Shown here: one piece after another, positions 34,242 to 44,047 of the stretch
Numbering within the stretch: position 1 is the stretch's first letter
How the letters are laid out: every line of letters starts with the position of its first letter
Assembly (NCBI GenBank): GCA_017474765.1
Contig: JAFVGW010000034.1
Location: forward strand, 148,502-212,501
Source of the DNA: Salinivirgaceae bacterium
GTDB lineage: Bacteria > Bacteroidota > Bacteroidia > Bacteroidales > SZUA-534
Reading direction: 5' to 3'
Length of the DNA: 64,000 nt
The notes under the pieces: generated by a model
The model's input: only the letters and a program-made list of their open reading frames with translations
Database searches by the model: none
Told to the model about the DNA's origin: nothing
Made by a program: the position numbers and the translations under genes

Positions 34242-37094
34242 TTGAACCTTAAGGCATTGGAAAGCAATGAGAGCGACACACTCAAAAACATCTGCTCAAT
34301 TGAACTGCAAAACGGCATTGCCGACCAAACGAAAATTCCGCTTGAAATTGCCATCACCGATGACGAGCTAACTACCAGAAACTCTGTCAGATTCAAAGTC
34401 AACGCCCCAAAATTGGAGTTTGGCAAAGACCTGACAATCAACAATCAAAGCCAGGCCTTCAATCCTGGTGACACTATTGATGTCAGCATAAGTTTGACAA
34501 ACATCGGTCATGCCGACCTTGGCTCGGCCACAGTGTCACTACAAATTACAGACTGCCCATTTGTCTCTGCAATTGATAACAAACAAGAAATCAGAGATTT
34601 ACAAACAGATAGTACAATTTTCTGCAACTTCAAACTCACGGCAAGTTCTTTCACGCCAATGATGACATCAGCAAAAATCCATATTACGGCAGACGAACAA
34701 TCCACTCAACTAATTGATTCTACGGAATATACACTGATTGTCGGACAGTTAGCCGAGAGCATAATCGGCACATCAACCTCGCACACCGAATGGTACCCGT
34801 TTAACAACTACTACAAATGCGGCAAAACGCAGATTCTCTATACCGCCGATGATTTAGGCAGTTCGCCCGCCAAAATCGAGGAAATGGCGTTGAGCATTGC
34901 TTTTACTGTTGACCCACAGAATTTTGACGGCTACAAGGACTTCAAAATCAAAATTAAGCCTGTTGACTTGGCCGATTTTGAAAACATTACGGACTATGTT
35001 GATATGAGCGATGCTCAAACCGTGTACAGCAAAAATCTGCAAGTCATTGATAAAAAAGGACTTCAGACATTCGTATTCGACTCATCGTTTATCTACGATG
35101 GAAAAAGCAACATTGTTGTTGAAATGACATGGGGTGTCAACGAATCATACGTCAGCAAGGAGAATCGCACAAAACTATATTGCCACACAACTTCCTCAAA
35201 AACAATTGCATACGATTTTGAAGACGAGGAAAGCGAAATCTATTTGTACAAGGTCACCTCGTACAGACCGAACACTGTTTTCCGCTATCAAAAACCCAAA
35301 CAGGTTATGTTCCGCTTCACCAACGCCAACGATAAACCTCTAATTAACAAGCAAATATCAATCGATTCAAAGTCATACACAACCGATTCAACAGGCATTG
35401 TCCGCCTGATAACTTACGACATATTATATAATAGAGACTTCAAAATTGAGGTTGAAAATTTTGGCATCAGACACCAACGTGTAACTTCGACAAGCGACAC
35501 AACGCTCGTAAACATCACCCTCGACTCCGACTTGATGCACATAGTCTATTTCCATGTGACCGACTCCGCAACGCACGAAAACATTTGCAACGCTGGCATA
35601 AATATTGGTGAATCAATTGTTTATACCGACAGCATTGGCACTGCGAGCACCAATCCAATGTTGGGCGGGTCGATTCAGTTCGCGGTGGAAGCCGCAAATT
35701 ATTTCAGCCAATCAGGATTGCTCGAAATCGAATCCGACACCTCGTTCAACATCCAATTAGCCAAATATCCAAACGTCACTGTACGCACCATGGTTGAAAC
35801 CGATTTTACTGATAGCGTGACTGTTACACTCGATAGTACAACCATTTTGACCAGCAACGGCATTGCAAAATTTGAGAACATTGTCAATGGAAGTCACACG
35901 TTAAATATCAGTTATTCTGGATATTACAGCATCAATTGCGATATTAAGACTGAGAAAACCGAAATCGATACAACATTCCAACTCCAACGGATTCCGACCA
36001 TTACACTTATGGTTTATGGTGACAGCCTTCCGCTCAAAAACGCAAAAATCATGGTCAACCGCCATAACTTATTGACAGACAGCACTGGCATGGTTTCATT
36101 CGCTGCTTTTGCCGACAATCCGTCTCAAAATATCACCGTTGAGCACGCCAACTTTTTCAGCCAGAATATCAGCCTCGGGCACATTGAGTCAGACACCACT
36201 ATAGTAGTGAACCTCAACACATTATGTTACCCAATTCAGTTCCATTTGCACAATCAGAACACTCCGCTGCAAGGCATTGCAGTTGAACTCGACAATCAAT
36301 CGGCGACAACCGACACACTCGGTCTTGCAACCATATTCGCAAAACCAACAGAATCAGCAGAATACAAAATAACGCTGACACCAGAAATAGTTCTGAACGG
36401 CACAATTGCGGTAAACAAAAATGTTGCGCTCATAAACATCGACCTTGCCAACATCGACACAACGCATTTTGCTCATCACCAATCAGATACCACCATAACC
36501 GACACTACGCACACAGTGCCGCACGACACCACAATTGTTGTTCCGCCGCACCAAGATACAACCCATCACGACACTACCACAATTGCAATCACCTATAAAA
36601 TAGAGTTTTGCATTTCCGATGGCTCAGCGCCGATTAACGATGCAATTGTTGTGCTGAACAGCAAACTGCAAATGACGGACAACCGCGGAATGGTTGTTTT
36701 TGAGGAAGTTACAGCAGGAATGGCTGCAAATTACATTGTTGCAAAAGAAGATTACACCTCAACCGACGGCAAAATTGAAATTTCCGACACGTTCATCTGC
36801 AATGCCGACACCACCATCAACCTTATTCTCAACAAAATACAGCCGCCAACCACTGATGCCAAAACTGCAGAAGCTCACAACTTTGCCATCTCCCCCAACC
36901 CTTCCGATGGTCTTTTGCGGATTCAAAACTATGAAGGTCAGCAGTTTATGCTTTGCGACATGAGTGGCCGTCGGCTCAAAACCATCACTGCCGAAGGCGG
37001 GCAAATCGACTTGCGACCTATTTCCTCTGGCATCTACACGTTGACATCCATAATCTGCGGGGAACTAGTATCATACACAATTATAATAAGATAG
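34242..37094 (+). CDS. C-terminal part of the C25 T9SS protein, after the frameshift
   Basis: A 950-residue frame with only a TTG as formal start; it is open upstream at least to 34101 and continues the C25 gene. It holds CARDB-like blocks (FNPGDTIDVSISLTNIGHAD), a beta-sandwich with NYYKCGKTQILYTADDLG, at least four CnaB/carboxypeptidase-type repeats each with a TTDSTGI-like turn, a linker rich in His, Asp and Thr (HHDTTTI), another repeat, and the T9SS tail ISPNPSDGLLRIQNYEG to the final IIIR. The tail normally directs proteins through the type IX secretion pore and to the cell surface. It is probably not made as a separate product. Confidence 0.7.
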   Translation: MNLKALESNESDTLKNICSIELQNGIADQTKIPLEIAITDDELTTRNSVRFKVNAPKLEFGKDLTINNQSQAFNPGDTIDVSISLTNIGHADLGSATVSLQITDCPFVSAIDNKQEIRDLQTDSTIFCNFKLTASSFTPMMTSAKIHITADEQSTQLIDSTEYTLIVGQLAESIIGTSTSHTEWYPFNNYYKCGKTQILYTADDLGSSPAKIEEMALSIAFTVDPQNFDGYKDFKIKIKPVDLADFENITDYVDMSDAQTVYSKNLQVIDKKGLQTFVFDSSFIYDGKSNIVVEMTWGVNESYVSKENRTKLYCHTTSSKTIAYDFEDEESEIYLYKVTSYRPNTVFRYQKPKQVMFRFTNANDKPLINKQISIDSKSYTTDSTGIVRLITYDILYNRDFKIEVENFGIRHQRVTSTSDTTLVNITLDSDLMHIVYFHVTDSATHENICNAGINIGESIVYTDSIGTASTNPMLGGSIQFAVEAANYFSQSGLLEIESDTSFNIQLAKYPNVTVRTMVETDFTDSVTVTLDSTTILTSNGIAKFENIVNGSHTLNISYSGYYSINCDIKTEKTEIDTTFQLQRIPTITLMVYGDSLPLKNAKIMVNRHNLLTDSTGMVSFAAFADNPSQNITVEHANFFSQNISLGHIESDTTIVVNLNTLCYPIQFHLHNQNTPLQGIAVELDNQSATTDTLGLATIFAKPTESAEYKITLTPEIVLNGTIAVNKNVALINIDLANIDTTHFAHHQSDTTITDTTHTVPHDTTIVVPPHQDTTHHDTTTIAITYKIEFCISDGSAPINDAIVVLNSKLQMTDNRGMVVFEEVTAGMAANYIVAKEDYTSTDGKIEISDTFICNADTTINLILNKIQPPTTDAKTAEAHNFAISPNPSDGLLRIQNYEGQQFMLCDMSGRRLKTITAEGGQIDLRPISSGIYTLTSIICGELVSYTIIIR

Positions 37095-37156
37095 CGTAAA
37101 TAAACAGAAAACTGAATTTGACGGCTGGCGATTGTCGATTGTCAGCGGTCATTTAC

Positions 37157-37164
37157 TATATTTG
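37157..37164 (+). promoter_or_regulatory. -7 element of argS
   Basis: TATATTTG, 20 nt before the argS ATG. The -33 box is not clear at 19-base spacing. Confidence 0.6.
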
Positions 37165-37184
37165 CGCTTTCAAAAAATTGAATT

Positions 37185-38978
37185 ATGGATATCCAAAAGT
37201 TGCTGAAAGACACTACCGCAAAGGCCATCAAAACACTCTACTCGGCCGACGCAAACCTTGACCAGATAACGTTTTCGACAACCCGCAAAGAGTTTGTGGG
37301 CGACTTCACGCTGGTTGTTTTCCCGTTCCTGAAAATATCGAAGCAGAAACCCGAAGACACCGCCGCCGCCATTGGCGCTTTCCTGCGCGATAATCTTGCC
37401 GAAGTTGCTGATTTCAACGTTGTTAAGGGATTTTTGAACATTCAACTCTCGGCAACTTTCTGGACCGAATTTCTAAACGACGCCATCGCCGACGAGCGCT
37501 TTGGAATGAAGCCGAAAGGCTCGAGCGGCAAGACTTTTATGGTCGAATACTCATCGCCGAACACCAACAAACCGCTGCACCTGGGCCACATCCGCAACAA
37601 CCTCTACGGATTCTCTGTAGCGCAGATTCTGGAGGCCAACGGCCACAACGTCATCAAGGCTAACTTGGTGAACGACCGCGGAATACACATCTGCAAATCG
37701 ATGTTGGCCTGGCAGAAATGGGGCAACGGAGCAACACCTGAGAGCCTCGGCGTGAAGGGCGACAAACTGGTGGGCGACTACTACGTGCGCTTCGACAAGG
37801 AATACAAAAAGCAGATTGCCGAACTCAAGGCTCAGGGCCTGAGCGACGACGATGCAGCCAACAAGGCGCCCATCATTCTCGAAGCCCGCGAGATGCTTCG
37901 CAAGTGGGAAGCGGGCGACAAGGAAGTGGTTGACCTTTGGAAAACAATGAACGGCTGGGTTTACGCGGGTTTCGATGTGACCTATAAAGCGCTGGGAATC
38001 AGTTTCGACAAGGTTTATTACGAGTCGCAGACCTACATGCTCGGCAAGTCGATTGTGATGAAGGGCTTGGAAGACGGCGTTCTGTTCAAGAAGGATGACA
38101 ACTCAATCTGGATTGACCTCACCGCCGACGGCCTCGACCAGAAACTTCTGCTCCGCGGCGACGGCACATCGGTTTATATGACGCAGGACCTTGGAACAGC
38201 TCATCAGCGCTTTGAGCAATACAAACTCGAGGAGTTGCTGTATGTGGTTGGAAACGAGCAAATTTACCATTTCCAAGTTCTGAAACTCGTGCTCAAAAAG
38301 TTGGGCTTCGACTGGTCGGACCACATCACCCACTTGTCGTACGGAATGGTTGAACTGCCCGAAGGCAAGATGAAATCGCGCGAAGGCACGGTTGTGGATG
38401 CCGACGACCTGATTGCCGAAATGGTGAAAACCGCCCGCGAGACATCGGACGAACTTGGCAAGCTGCAAGAGTTCGATGACGATTATAAATCGCAGATATA
38501 CAATATGGTAGGCTTGGGCGCGCTGAAATATTTCATCTTGAAGGTGGACCCGAAAAAGACGATGCTCTTCAACCCGAAAGAGTCAATCGACTTCAACGGA
38601 AACACAGGCCCGTTCATTCAGTACACCCACGCGCGCATCTGCTCGGTGCTGCGCAAGGCCGAAGAAGCAGGCCTGAAGATTGCCGACAAGATTGACGCCG
38701 CCACCCAACTCAATGAGAAGGAGATGCAGCTGGCAAAACTCATCTTCGACTTCCCCGCTGTGGTTGCCGATGCTGGCACTAACTACAGCCCCGCACTGAT
38801 TGCCAACCATTTGTACAGTCTTGCAAAGGAATACAACCAATTTTATCACGACTGCTCAATCTTGAAGGAAGAAGACGCTAAAGTGCGAGAGTTCCGATTG
38901 ACTTTGAGCAAGTTAACGGCTAAAGTCATCAAAACTGGTGCGGCTCTGATGGGCATTCAAGTTCCGGAACGGATGTGA
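37185..38978 (+). CDS. argS: Arginyl-tRNA synthetase
   Basis: Class-I synthetase charging tRNA-Arg. The 597-residue protein has the N-terminal additional domain that binds the D loop (about 1-110), the HIGH-type motif in SPNTNKPLHLGHIRN, the KMSKS-type motif as KMKSREGTV, and the DALR anticodon-binding domain with FIQYTHARICSVLRKAEE. Its length fits the family. It ends LMGIQVPERM, the typical C-terminus. Single gene, convergent with dnaG; the 67-bp gap between them shows no clear terminator. Confidence 0.97.
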   Translation: MDIQKLLKDTTAKAIKTLYSADANLDQITFSTTRKEFVGDFTLVVFPFLKISKQKPEDTAAAIGAFLRDNLAEVADFNVVKGFLNIQLSATFWTEFLNDAIADERFGMKPKGSSGKTFMVEYSSPNTNKPLHLGHIRNNLYGFSVAQILEANGHNVIKANLVNDRGIHICKSMLAWQKWGNGATPESLGVKGDKLVGDYYVRFDKEYKKQIAELKAQGLSDDDAANKAPIILEAREMLRKWEAGDKEVVDLWKTMNGWVYAGFDVTYKALGISFDKVYYESQTYMLGKSIVMKGLEDGVLFKKDDNSIWIDLTADGLDQKLLLRGDGTSVYMTQDLGTAHQRFEQYKLEELLYVVGNEQIYHFQVLKLVLKKLGFDWSDHITHLSYGMVELPEGKMKSREGTVVDADDLIAEMVKTARETSDELGKLQEFDDDYKSQIYNMVGLGALKYFILKVDPKKTMLFNPKESIDFNGNTGPFIQYTHARICSVLRKAEEAGLKIADKIDAATQLNEKEMQLAKLIFDFPAVVADAGTNYSPALIANHLYSLAKEYNQFYHDCSILKEEDAKVREFRLTLSKLTAKVIKTGAALMGIQVPERM

Positions 38979-39045
38979 TTCTGAACGAACAGGCATTTGT
39001 AGAAATTGACAAATTGAAAGCAGCAGACGTTTTAATCAGCGTTTA

Positions 39046-41004
39046 TTATGTTCTGCCCAAAAATTCACTCAACTTCTTTCTGTATTTCTGATAAACAAGG
39101 AGTTCTGTGGTTAGTTCGGTGATTTTAAGTTCGTTACCTGGCTCCTTTTGCAGTTCATTGATCTGTTTCTGTATCTCTTGCAGTTTTTGCTTTACCTGTT
39201 CATACTTGTAACCATTCAGAGCTTTGTCAATAACCCCCCGCAGGTTGCTATCCTCGGGCGGAATATAACGATTGCGACTATCCCACAATTTGCTCAGTTC
39301 GTTTGTTTGCATCAGCAAGCTAACTGTAAACTGGCTAACCTCGACATCGGCGCAGAGTGTGAATGTTGTGGCATCGGGCTTTTTACCTTTTTCTTTGGCC
39401 TCTGTGTACATCTCAAGCACTCGTCGGCAGATGGGAATCTTGAATTCTATATTATTATCATTCAAATCTTTGATGATGTAATTCGCCACTTTCACATCAA
39501 CCGACGGTTCATCGCCTTGTGCAACGACGAAAAGTACGTCGTTGCCGTACTTGATGAGCAGCCATAGCAACTCTTCCTCATACTTGCGGCACAGATTCAA
39601 CGCCTCTTGTTCCTGATTGAACGTTTTGACTATCTGCGGGGCGGTCTCTTGTTCGGCCTTCTTTTGCTCGTCGGCGTACCACAGCTCTCGCCGCTTGCGT
39701 AGGCGCTTATTTATCTCACGGTGAATCAGTTTCTCGTCGATGCTCATCAGCTCGGCGCACTCTTTAACATAGAAAGCGCGTTTGATGCTGTCAGGCACAA
39801 CCGAGATTGAATCAACAATATCGTTGACCAATCCCGACAATTTAACTGGGTCGTTACCTGCATCTTTAAGTAAAAGACGGGCTTTAAAAAGAATAAAATC
39901 AGTTTCGTTTTTGGCGATAAAATCCTCAAGTTCCGACGAACTATGGTTTCGGGCAAATGAATCCGGGTCCTCGCCGTCGGGCAAAAGAAGCACCTTCACG
40001 TTCATCTCCTCAGTCAAAATCATATCTATTCCGCGCAAAGCGGCGTGAATTCCTGCTGAATCGCCGTCGTACAGAACCGTTATATTTGATGTGAACTTGT
40101 GAATGAGCCTTATCTGGTCTGTTGTGAGCGCCGTTCCGTTGCTGGCCACCACATTCGTGATTCCGCTTTGATGCATGCTCAGTACATCAGTGTAGCCCTC
40201 AACTAAAAAGCACTTGTCATTTTTTACAATCGTAGCTTTGGCCTGATAGATGCCGTAAAGAGAGCGGCTCTTGCCATAAATCTCCGACTGCGGCGAGTTC
40301 ATATACTTGACACTCACGCCTTTAGTGCGGGCGTCGAGCACTCGACCTCCAAACCCAATAACCTTTCCTGTAAGGTTGTGAATAGGGAACATCACGCGAT
40401 TGCTGAATCGGTCGAAGATGTAACCATCCTCCTCTTTCAGAATCGAAAGGCCCGTACTGACCAGATATTTTTGATTATAACCGCTTTTGAGTGCAAAATC
40501 GGTGAATGCCTTACGATCAGATAGGCTAAAACCCAACTCGTATGTCTTGATAGTCTCCTCGTTGAAGCCGCGCTCCCTGAAGTATTTGTAGCCGATGGCA
40601 CGTCCTTCATCGGTTTCCGTCATGTTGCGGATGAAGGTGTTTTTGGCGAACTCGTTGAGCACCATCATGCTCTCGCGGTCGTCGTGGCGTTCTTGCTCCT
40701 CTGGTGTGAATTCTTTCTCCTTGACATCGATGTGATACTTTTGAGCCAGATATTTAAGTGCCTCAACGTACGACATCTGTTCATGCTCCATGATGAAGTT
40801 AACACTGTTACCGCCTTTATGGCACCCGAAGCAGTAGAAGATGTTTTTTGCTGGCGACACGGAAAACGACGCTGTTTTCTCATTGTGAAACGGACAACAT
40901 CCGAAGAAGTTGTTGCCGCTTTTCTTGAGACTCACAAAGTCGGACACAACATCAACAATGTCGGCAGTGTCAATAATCCGATTAACCGTTTCTTGATCTA
41001 TCAT
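39046..41004 (-). CDS. dnaG: DNA primase
   Basis: Makes RNA primers for replication. The 652-residue protein has the zinc finger CPFHNEK...CFGCHKGG (residues 36-60 region), the primase core with RFSNRVMFPIHN and the Toprim domain with VEGYTDVLSMHQSG, NGTAL and LYDGDSAG, then a C-terminal helical domain that contacts the DnaB helicase. I chose the ATG at 41004 (MIDQETVNRIID), the usual N-terminus; a TTG four codons earlier is possible but unlikely. It is single, with the leuB terminator upstream. Confidence 0.96.
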   Translation of the reverse strand: MIDQETVNRIIDTADIVDVVSDFVSLKKSGNNFFGCCPFHNEKTASFSVSPAKNIFYCFGCHKGGNSVNFIMEHEQMSYVEALKYLAQKYHIDVKEKEFTPEEQERHDDRESMMVLNEFAKNTFIRNMTETDEGRAIGYKYFRERGFNEETIKTYELGFSLSDRKAFTDFALKSGYNQKYLVSTGLSILKEEDGYIFDRFSNRVMFPIHNLTGKVIGFGGRVLDARTKGVSVKYMNSPQSEIYGKSRSLYGIYQAKATIVKNDKCFLVEGYTDVLSMHQSGITNVVASNGTALTTDQIRLIHKFTSNITVLYDGDSAGIHAALRGIDMILTEEMNVKVLLLPDGEDPDSFARNHSSSELEDFIAKNETDFILFKARLLLKDAGNDPVKLSGLVNDIVDSISVVPDSIKRAFYVKECAELMSIDEKLIHREINKRLRKRRELWYADEQKKAEQETAPQIVKTFNQEQEALNLCRKYEEELLWLLIKYGNDVLFVVAQGDEPSVDVKVANYIIKDLNDNNIEFKIPICRRVLEMYTEAKEKGKKPDATTFTLCADVEVSQFTVSLLMQTNELSKLWDSRNRYIPPEDSNLRGVIDKALNGYKYEQVKQKLQEIQKQINELQKEPGNELKITELTTELLVYQKYRKKLSEFLGRT

Positions 41005-41174
41005 TCTAAATTTCAAAAAGATAAATTCGACATATTATAGCCATCGAAAACTTTTAAAGTTAACAAAAATAGAGCTTAGGCTACGATTTGCCCCTCCATA
41101 GTTTGAGTTTTTTATAACATCAAATCAAGCAGTCTGCACACCAATCATTTATAACCTTCAAGCCATATTACGAC

Positions 41175-41213
41175 AAAAAATCCCCGCCAGCACTCTGCCG
41201 ACGGGGATTTTTT
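41175..41213. terminator. Terminator after leuB
   Basis: AAAAAATCCCCG pairs perfectly over 12 bp with CGGGGATTTTTT. It lies about 80 nt after the leuB stop on the minus strand and before dnaG. Confidence 0.92.
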
Positions 41214-41236
41214 ATCCGATTAATAATGGTATCGTT

Positions 41237-41260
41237 GGTCACACTCGGTGTGTCCCTACG
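41237..41260. repeat. Dispersed palindromic element, copy 3
   Basis: GGTCACACTCGGTGTGTCC followed by CTACG; same right end (GTGTGTCCCTACG) as the copies at 3325 and 4603. It lies between leuB and its terminator. Confidence 0.75.
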
Positions 41261-41294
41261 CACCATAAATCCTAATTCCTAAATCCTAAATAAT

Positions 41295-42377
41295 TTACGC
41301 CTTCTTGATATAGTTGACAACCCACTCACCAACCTCGCTTGTGCTGTGAGCGTTGTTCTTGTCGATATCCTCGGTAACGTAGTTGGCGTCGAGTGAAGCC
41401 TGCACGGCCTTGCGGATAAGAGCGCCCTCCTCCTTCAGGTCGAAGGCATATTCGAACATCATTGCGGCCGAAAGGATTGTTGCCAACGGGTTGGCAATGT
41501 TCTTGCCCTTTGCCTGCGGATATGAGCCGTGGATTGGCTCGAAAACGCTTGTGTACTCGCCGATTGAAGCCGACGGCAGCAAGCCCATCGAGCCCGAAAT
41601 AACCGAAGCCTCGTCGGTGAGAATGTCGCCGAAGGTGTTCTCGGTAACCATCACATCGAAGAATGTCGGGTTCTGAATCATACGCATTGCAGCGTTATCG
41701 ACATACATATAATCGGTTGTGACATCGGGATATTTTGGTGCAATCTCTTGTGCAACCTTTCTCCATAAACGGCTAGAAGCCAAAACGTTAGCCTTATCGA
41801 CAACAGTTACGTGCTTTTTGCGCTTGCGGGCATACTCGAACGCAACTTTCAGAATGCGCTCAATCTCGGGGCGGCTGTAGTAGTTAGTATCGTAAGCCTC
41901 CTCAACGCCGTTGGCGTTCACAACAGGCTCCTGCTTCTTGCCAAAATACATACCGCCAGTGAGTTCGCGAATGCAGATAAAATCGGCACCCTTCACCAGC
42001 TCCTCCTTCAAAGGCGATTTGTGCAGAAGGCACTCGAAAGTCTCCACAGGGCGGATATTTGCAAACAAGCCCAACTTCTTACGCATTGCCAGCAAACCCT
42101 GCTCGGGGCGCACTTTGGCCGTCGGGTCGTTGTCGTACTTCGGGTCGCCCACAGCACCGTAGAGCACTGCATCGCTCTCCATACACAGTTGGTGAGTCGA
42201 TTCGGGATAGGCGTCGCCGTACGCATCAATGGCGCACGCACCCGTCAGAGCCTCTTTATATTCAAGTTCATGACCGAATTTCTCGCAAACGGCTTTCGTA
42301 ACATCCAAAGCCTGTTTCATCACTTCAGGTCCTATGCCGTCGCCAGCCAGAACCGCAATTTTTAATTTTTTACCCAT
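41295..42377 (-). CDS. leuB: 3-isopropylmalate dehydrogenase
   Basis: Oxidises and decarboxylates 3-isopropylmalate to 2-oxoisocaproate in leucine synthesis. The 360-residue protein has [11 protein letters not shown] at the N-terminus, [22 protein letters not shown] and [12 protein letters not shown] for substrate, and [19 protein letters not shown] for NAD. In many Bacteroidales leuB directly follows a second isopropylmalate-synthase gene; here that gene (45190-46698) is separated from leuB by 2.8 kb holding four unrelated genes on the same strand. A low-complexity tract precedes the ATG. Confidence 0.96.
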   Translation of the reverse strand: MGKKLKIAVLAGDGIGPEVMKQALDVTKAVCEKFGHELEYKEALTGACAIDAYGDAYPESTHQLCMESDAVLYGAVGDPKYDNDPTAKVRPEQGLLAMRKKLGLFANIRPVETFECLLHKSPLKEELVKGADFICIRELTGGMYFGKKQEPVVNANGVEEAYDTNYYSRPEIERILKVAFEYARKRKKHVTVVDKANVLASSRLWRKVAQEIAPKYPDVTTDYMYVDNAAMRMIQNPTFFDVMVTENTFGDILTDEASVISGSMGLLPSASIGEYTSVFEPIHGSYPQAKGKNIANPLATILSAAMMFEYAFDLKEEGALIRKAVQASLDANYVTEDIDKNNAHSTSEVGEWVVNYIKKA

Positions 42378-42435
42378 TTTATTTATAGATTAACTCATTA
42401 ACTGACTAATTGAATAGGACATCCGACTACAAACA

Positions 42436-42493
42436 TCAGTCCAAACGCCATATCTCCTAATTTCTATTTTCTAATTCCTAACTCCTAATTTCT
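42436..42493. repeat. Low-complexity TAATTCCTAA-type tract
   Basis: Repeated variants of CTAATTTCTA, CTAATTCCTA and CTAACTCCTA between the methyltransferase and leuB. A shorter relative (CTAATTCCTAAATCCTAA) lies at 41271-41288 after leuB. These lie at the edges of the apparent insert in the leucine genes. Confidence 0.65.
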
Positions 42494-43202
42494 AACTCTC
42501 TTTCACGCCCACAAAAGTGGCAAAATTGAAGTGTTTGTGCAACACCGAAATCTGACTGAATCCGACGCTGCGCATTAAATCCAATTGGTAGGTCAGTGTT
42601 TGCGGGGTGTCCTCGCTCTCGTATTTCTTCAGGAAGAAATCCACTTCGCCAGGCACATTCTTTTGCAGGACGCTGCGCCAGCCTTCGAGCATAAGCGCGT
42701 CAATTTCAGGCGTTTCGCCAATCACAATATCGTTCACAAAAAACAGTCCGCCACGCTTGAGCGAATCGAAAACGCGCCCGAAAACCGACTCCCACTCCTG
42801 CTCGGTGCGCAAGTGGTGAAGCGTGGTTCCTGCGGTGATAATATCATATTTATGATAGCCGAAATCTATTGTCTTGTAGTCTGCGCAAACGGCCCTGACA
42901 GTGCCTTTTGTGGCCGTCGAAACGCGCCGCTCGGCTTCGCGTATCATATTCTCGCTCAAGTCGATAAGCGTGTAATTTGCCGACGGGAAAACCTCGCACA
43001 TTTTCACGGCATAATTGCCACCGCCGCAACCTAAATCCATAACCGATTGTGCATCGGGGCACATTGCACGCGCCGTCTGCGCCACAAGCGCCATACACAG
43101 CGGCGAATCAATGGCCGTGGCCTGTCCCGTCTCCAAGTTCGTAAACCGACCAACCATTTCATTGAAATTCTGACGGATACTATCGATTGACGATTTTTGC
43201 AT
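42492..43202 (-). CDS. Class I SAM-dependent methyltransferase
   Basis: A 236-residue Rossmann methyltransferase. Motif I is VMDLGCGGGNYAVKM, motif II contains LIDLSENMI, motif IV is YDIITAGTTLHHLR and the strand pair GGLFFVNDIV follows. The build is closest to the small-molecule or CmoA/UbiE-like group; the substrate is unknown. I chose the ATG at 43202 (MQKSSIDSIRQNF), since the longer form overlaps the HEPN gene. It follows the HEPN gene by 16 bp and may be co-transcribed with the MNT/HEPN pair. Confidence 0.85.
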   Translation of the reverse strand: MQKSSIDSIRQNFNEMVGRFTNLETGQATAIDSPLCMALVAQTARAMCPDAQSVMDLGCGGGNYAVKMCEVFPSANYTLIDLSENMIREAERRVSTATKGTVRAVCADYKTIDFGYHKYDIITAGTTLHHLRTEQEWESVFGRVFDSLKRGGLFFVNDIVIGETPEIDALMLEGWRSVLQKNVPGEVDFFLKKYESEDTPQTLTYQLDLMRSVGFSQISVLHKHFNFATFVGVKES

Positions 43203-43218
43203 AACTAAAAGATAAATT

Positions 43219-43719
43219 TTACGCCATTTCAATTTCGTCAGCGGGAAGGCCTGTTATCGACGTTATTTCTTTTACAGAATAACCTTTGGATTTCATTCGT
43301 TGGGCGGTTTGAATAAGACTTTTGTGAACAGCCGATTCGGTAACCACCTTAACGTTTTTCTCCCACTCGTCCCAATTGGTTTCCTTCAAATAGCGGGTAA
43401 TTTGCTCTCGAAGCGGTGGAAGGTCGTTATTTACGACAGCCCATAAAATATCGGGGTCAACTTGATAGTATCCGTGTACCAAATTGTGTCGCATTTTGGC
43501 AATTTCCTGCCAATCGGTCTCTTTGTATTTTTCTTTGAAAGCCTTGCTAAGATTGTAAGCCGCTTCACCAATAACCAATGTGTAGTAGACAATTCCACCG
43601 AATTGAACTTTGTCGGCTGTCAGTTTTTCGCGAGTTATTGCACCAGTACGCTCCAGAACTATGTCTATAGCGTTAACGATATGCTCCAGCCTCGTTTTAT
43701 CTTTAAGCGGCTCTCTCAT
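43219..43719 (-). CDS. HEPN-domain (HepT/DUF86) toxin-like protein
   Basis: A 166-residue all-helical protein. The first 120 residues match the DUF86/HepT family: the RNase motif R-x4-H occurs as MRHNLVHGYYQV at about residues 84-95, with the tyrosine that MntA-type partners modify. The C-terminal 40 residues are an added helix-turn-helix-like tail (RMKSKGYSVKEITSITGLPADEI). HepT toxins cut tRNA or other RNA; the partner MNT gene lies immediately upstream with a 17-bp overlap. The pair is a type VII toxin-antitoxin candidate. Confidence 0.88.
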   Translation of the reverse strand: MREPLKDKTRLEHIVNAIDIVLERTGAITREKLTADKVQFGGIVYYTLVIGEAAYNLSKAFKEKYKETDWQEIAKMRHNLVHGYYQVDPDILWAVVNNDLPPLREQITRYLKETNWDEWEKNVKVVTESAVHKSLIQTAQRMKSKGYSVKEITSITGLPADEIEMA

Positions 43720-43999
43720 AAATCAGTTTTTTGTCGTGTTCCACGCTTTCGCGAGCGAAATCAGCCAACGAGTTTTCTGTTACAAGGTCCACCTTACGGT
43801 CAAGCAATTCCTCCAAATCGTTCCACATTCCGAAAAACTTTAACCCCACAGGTTTGGTGTGGTCGAGAACGACAAGAATATCGACATCGCTCACAGGGGT
43901 TTCCTCACCACGCGCGAACGAACCGAAAAGCCACGCCTTAATAACAGGCTGCGACTTAAAATATTCGGCTATTTTTTTGCTCATTGCTTGCGTGTCCAT
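43703..43999 (-). CDS. MNT-type nucleotidyltransferase antitoxin
   Basis: A 98-residue minimal nucleotidyltransferase. The catalytic motif is GSFARGEETPVSDVDILVV (G-S-x-A-R-G-E and D-x-D), and a third acidic strand DRKVDLVTE follows. MntA enzymes block HepT by adding AMP to its tyrosine. The gene starts the pair and overlaps the HEPN gene by 17 bp, the usual order MNT then HEPN. Its start MDTQAMSKKIAEYF has a second ATG at residue 6. Confidence 0.9.
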   Translation of the reverse strand: MDTQAMSKKIAEYFKSQPVIKAWLFGSFARGEETPVSDVDILVVLDHTKPVGLKFFGMWNDLEELLDRKVDLVTENSLADFARESVEHDKKLIYERAA

Positions 44000-44047
44000 A
44001 ACAAACAGTTTTTCGTTTTCGGGTGAAAAGATAATTATTTTTTCTCA

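Larger units (their letters stand above)
32029..37094 (+). pseudogene. C25 protease with T9SS sorting domain, interrupted by one frameshift
   Basis: Read as one gene this would code about 1688 residues: signal peptide, propeptide, C25 catalytic domain, CARDB-like and CnaB-like repeats, a His/Asp/Thr linker and a T9SS type A C-terminal domain. The frame breaks near 34102 (ATA-AGA-ACG); adding one base gives TIKNDNILNGS and restores the frame. The site is not a slippery heptamer, so programmed shifting is unlikely. Either a true mutation or a sequence error. Confidence 0.75.

Noticed and set aside
34242..34300. An independent start for a second surface protein at 34242
   Set aside because: The codon is TTG, the frame is open well upstream and the protein continues the C25 gene; a frameshift explains it better.
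43703..43999. Calling the MNT protein a DNA polymerase beta or aminoglycoside nucleotidyltransferase
   Set aside because: At 98 residues it is the minimal nucleotidyltransferase form and overlaps a HEPN gene, the hallmark of the toxin-antitoxin pair.
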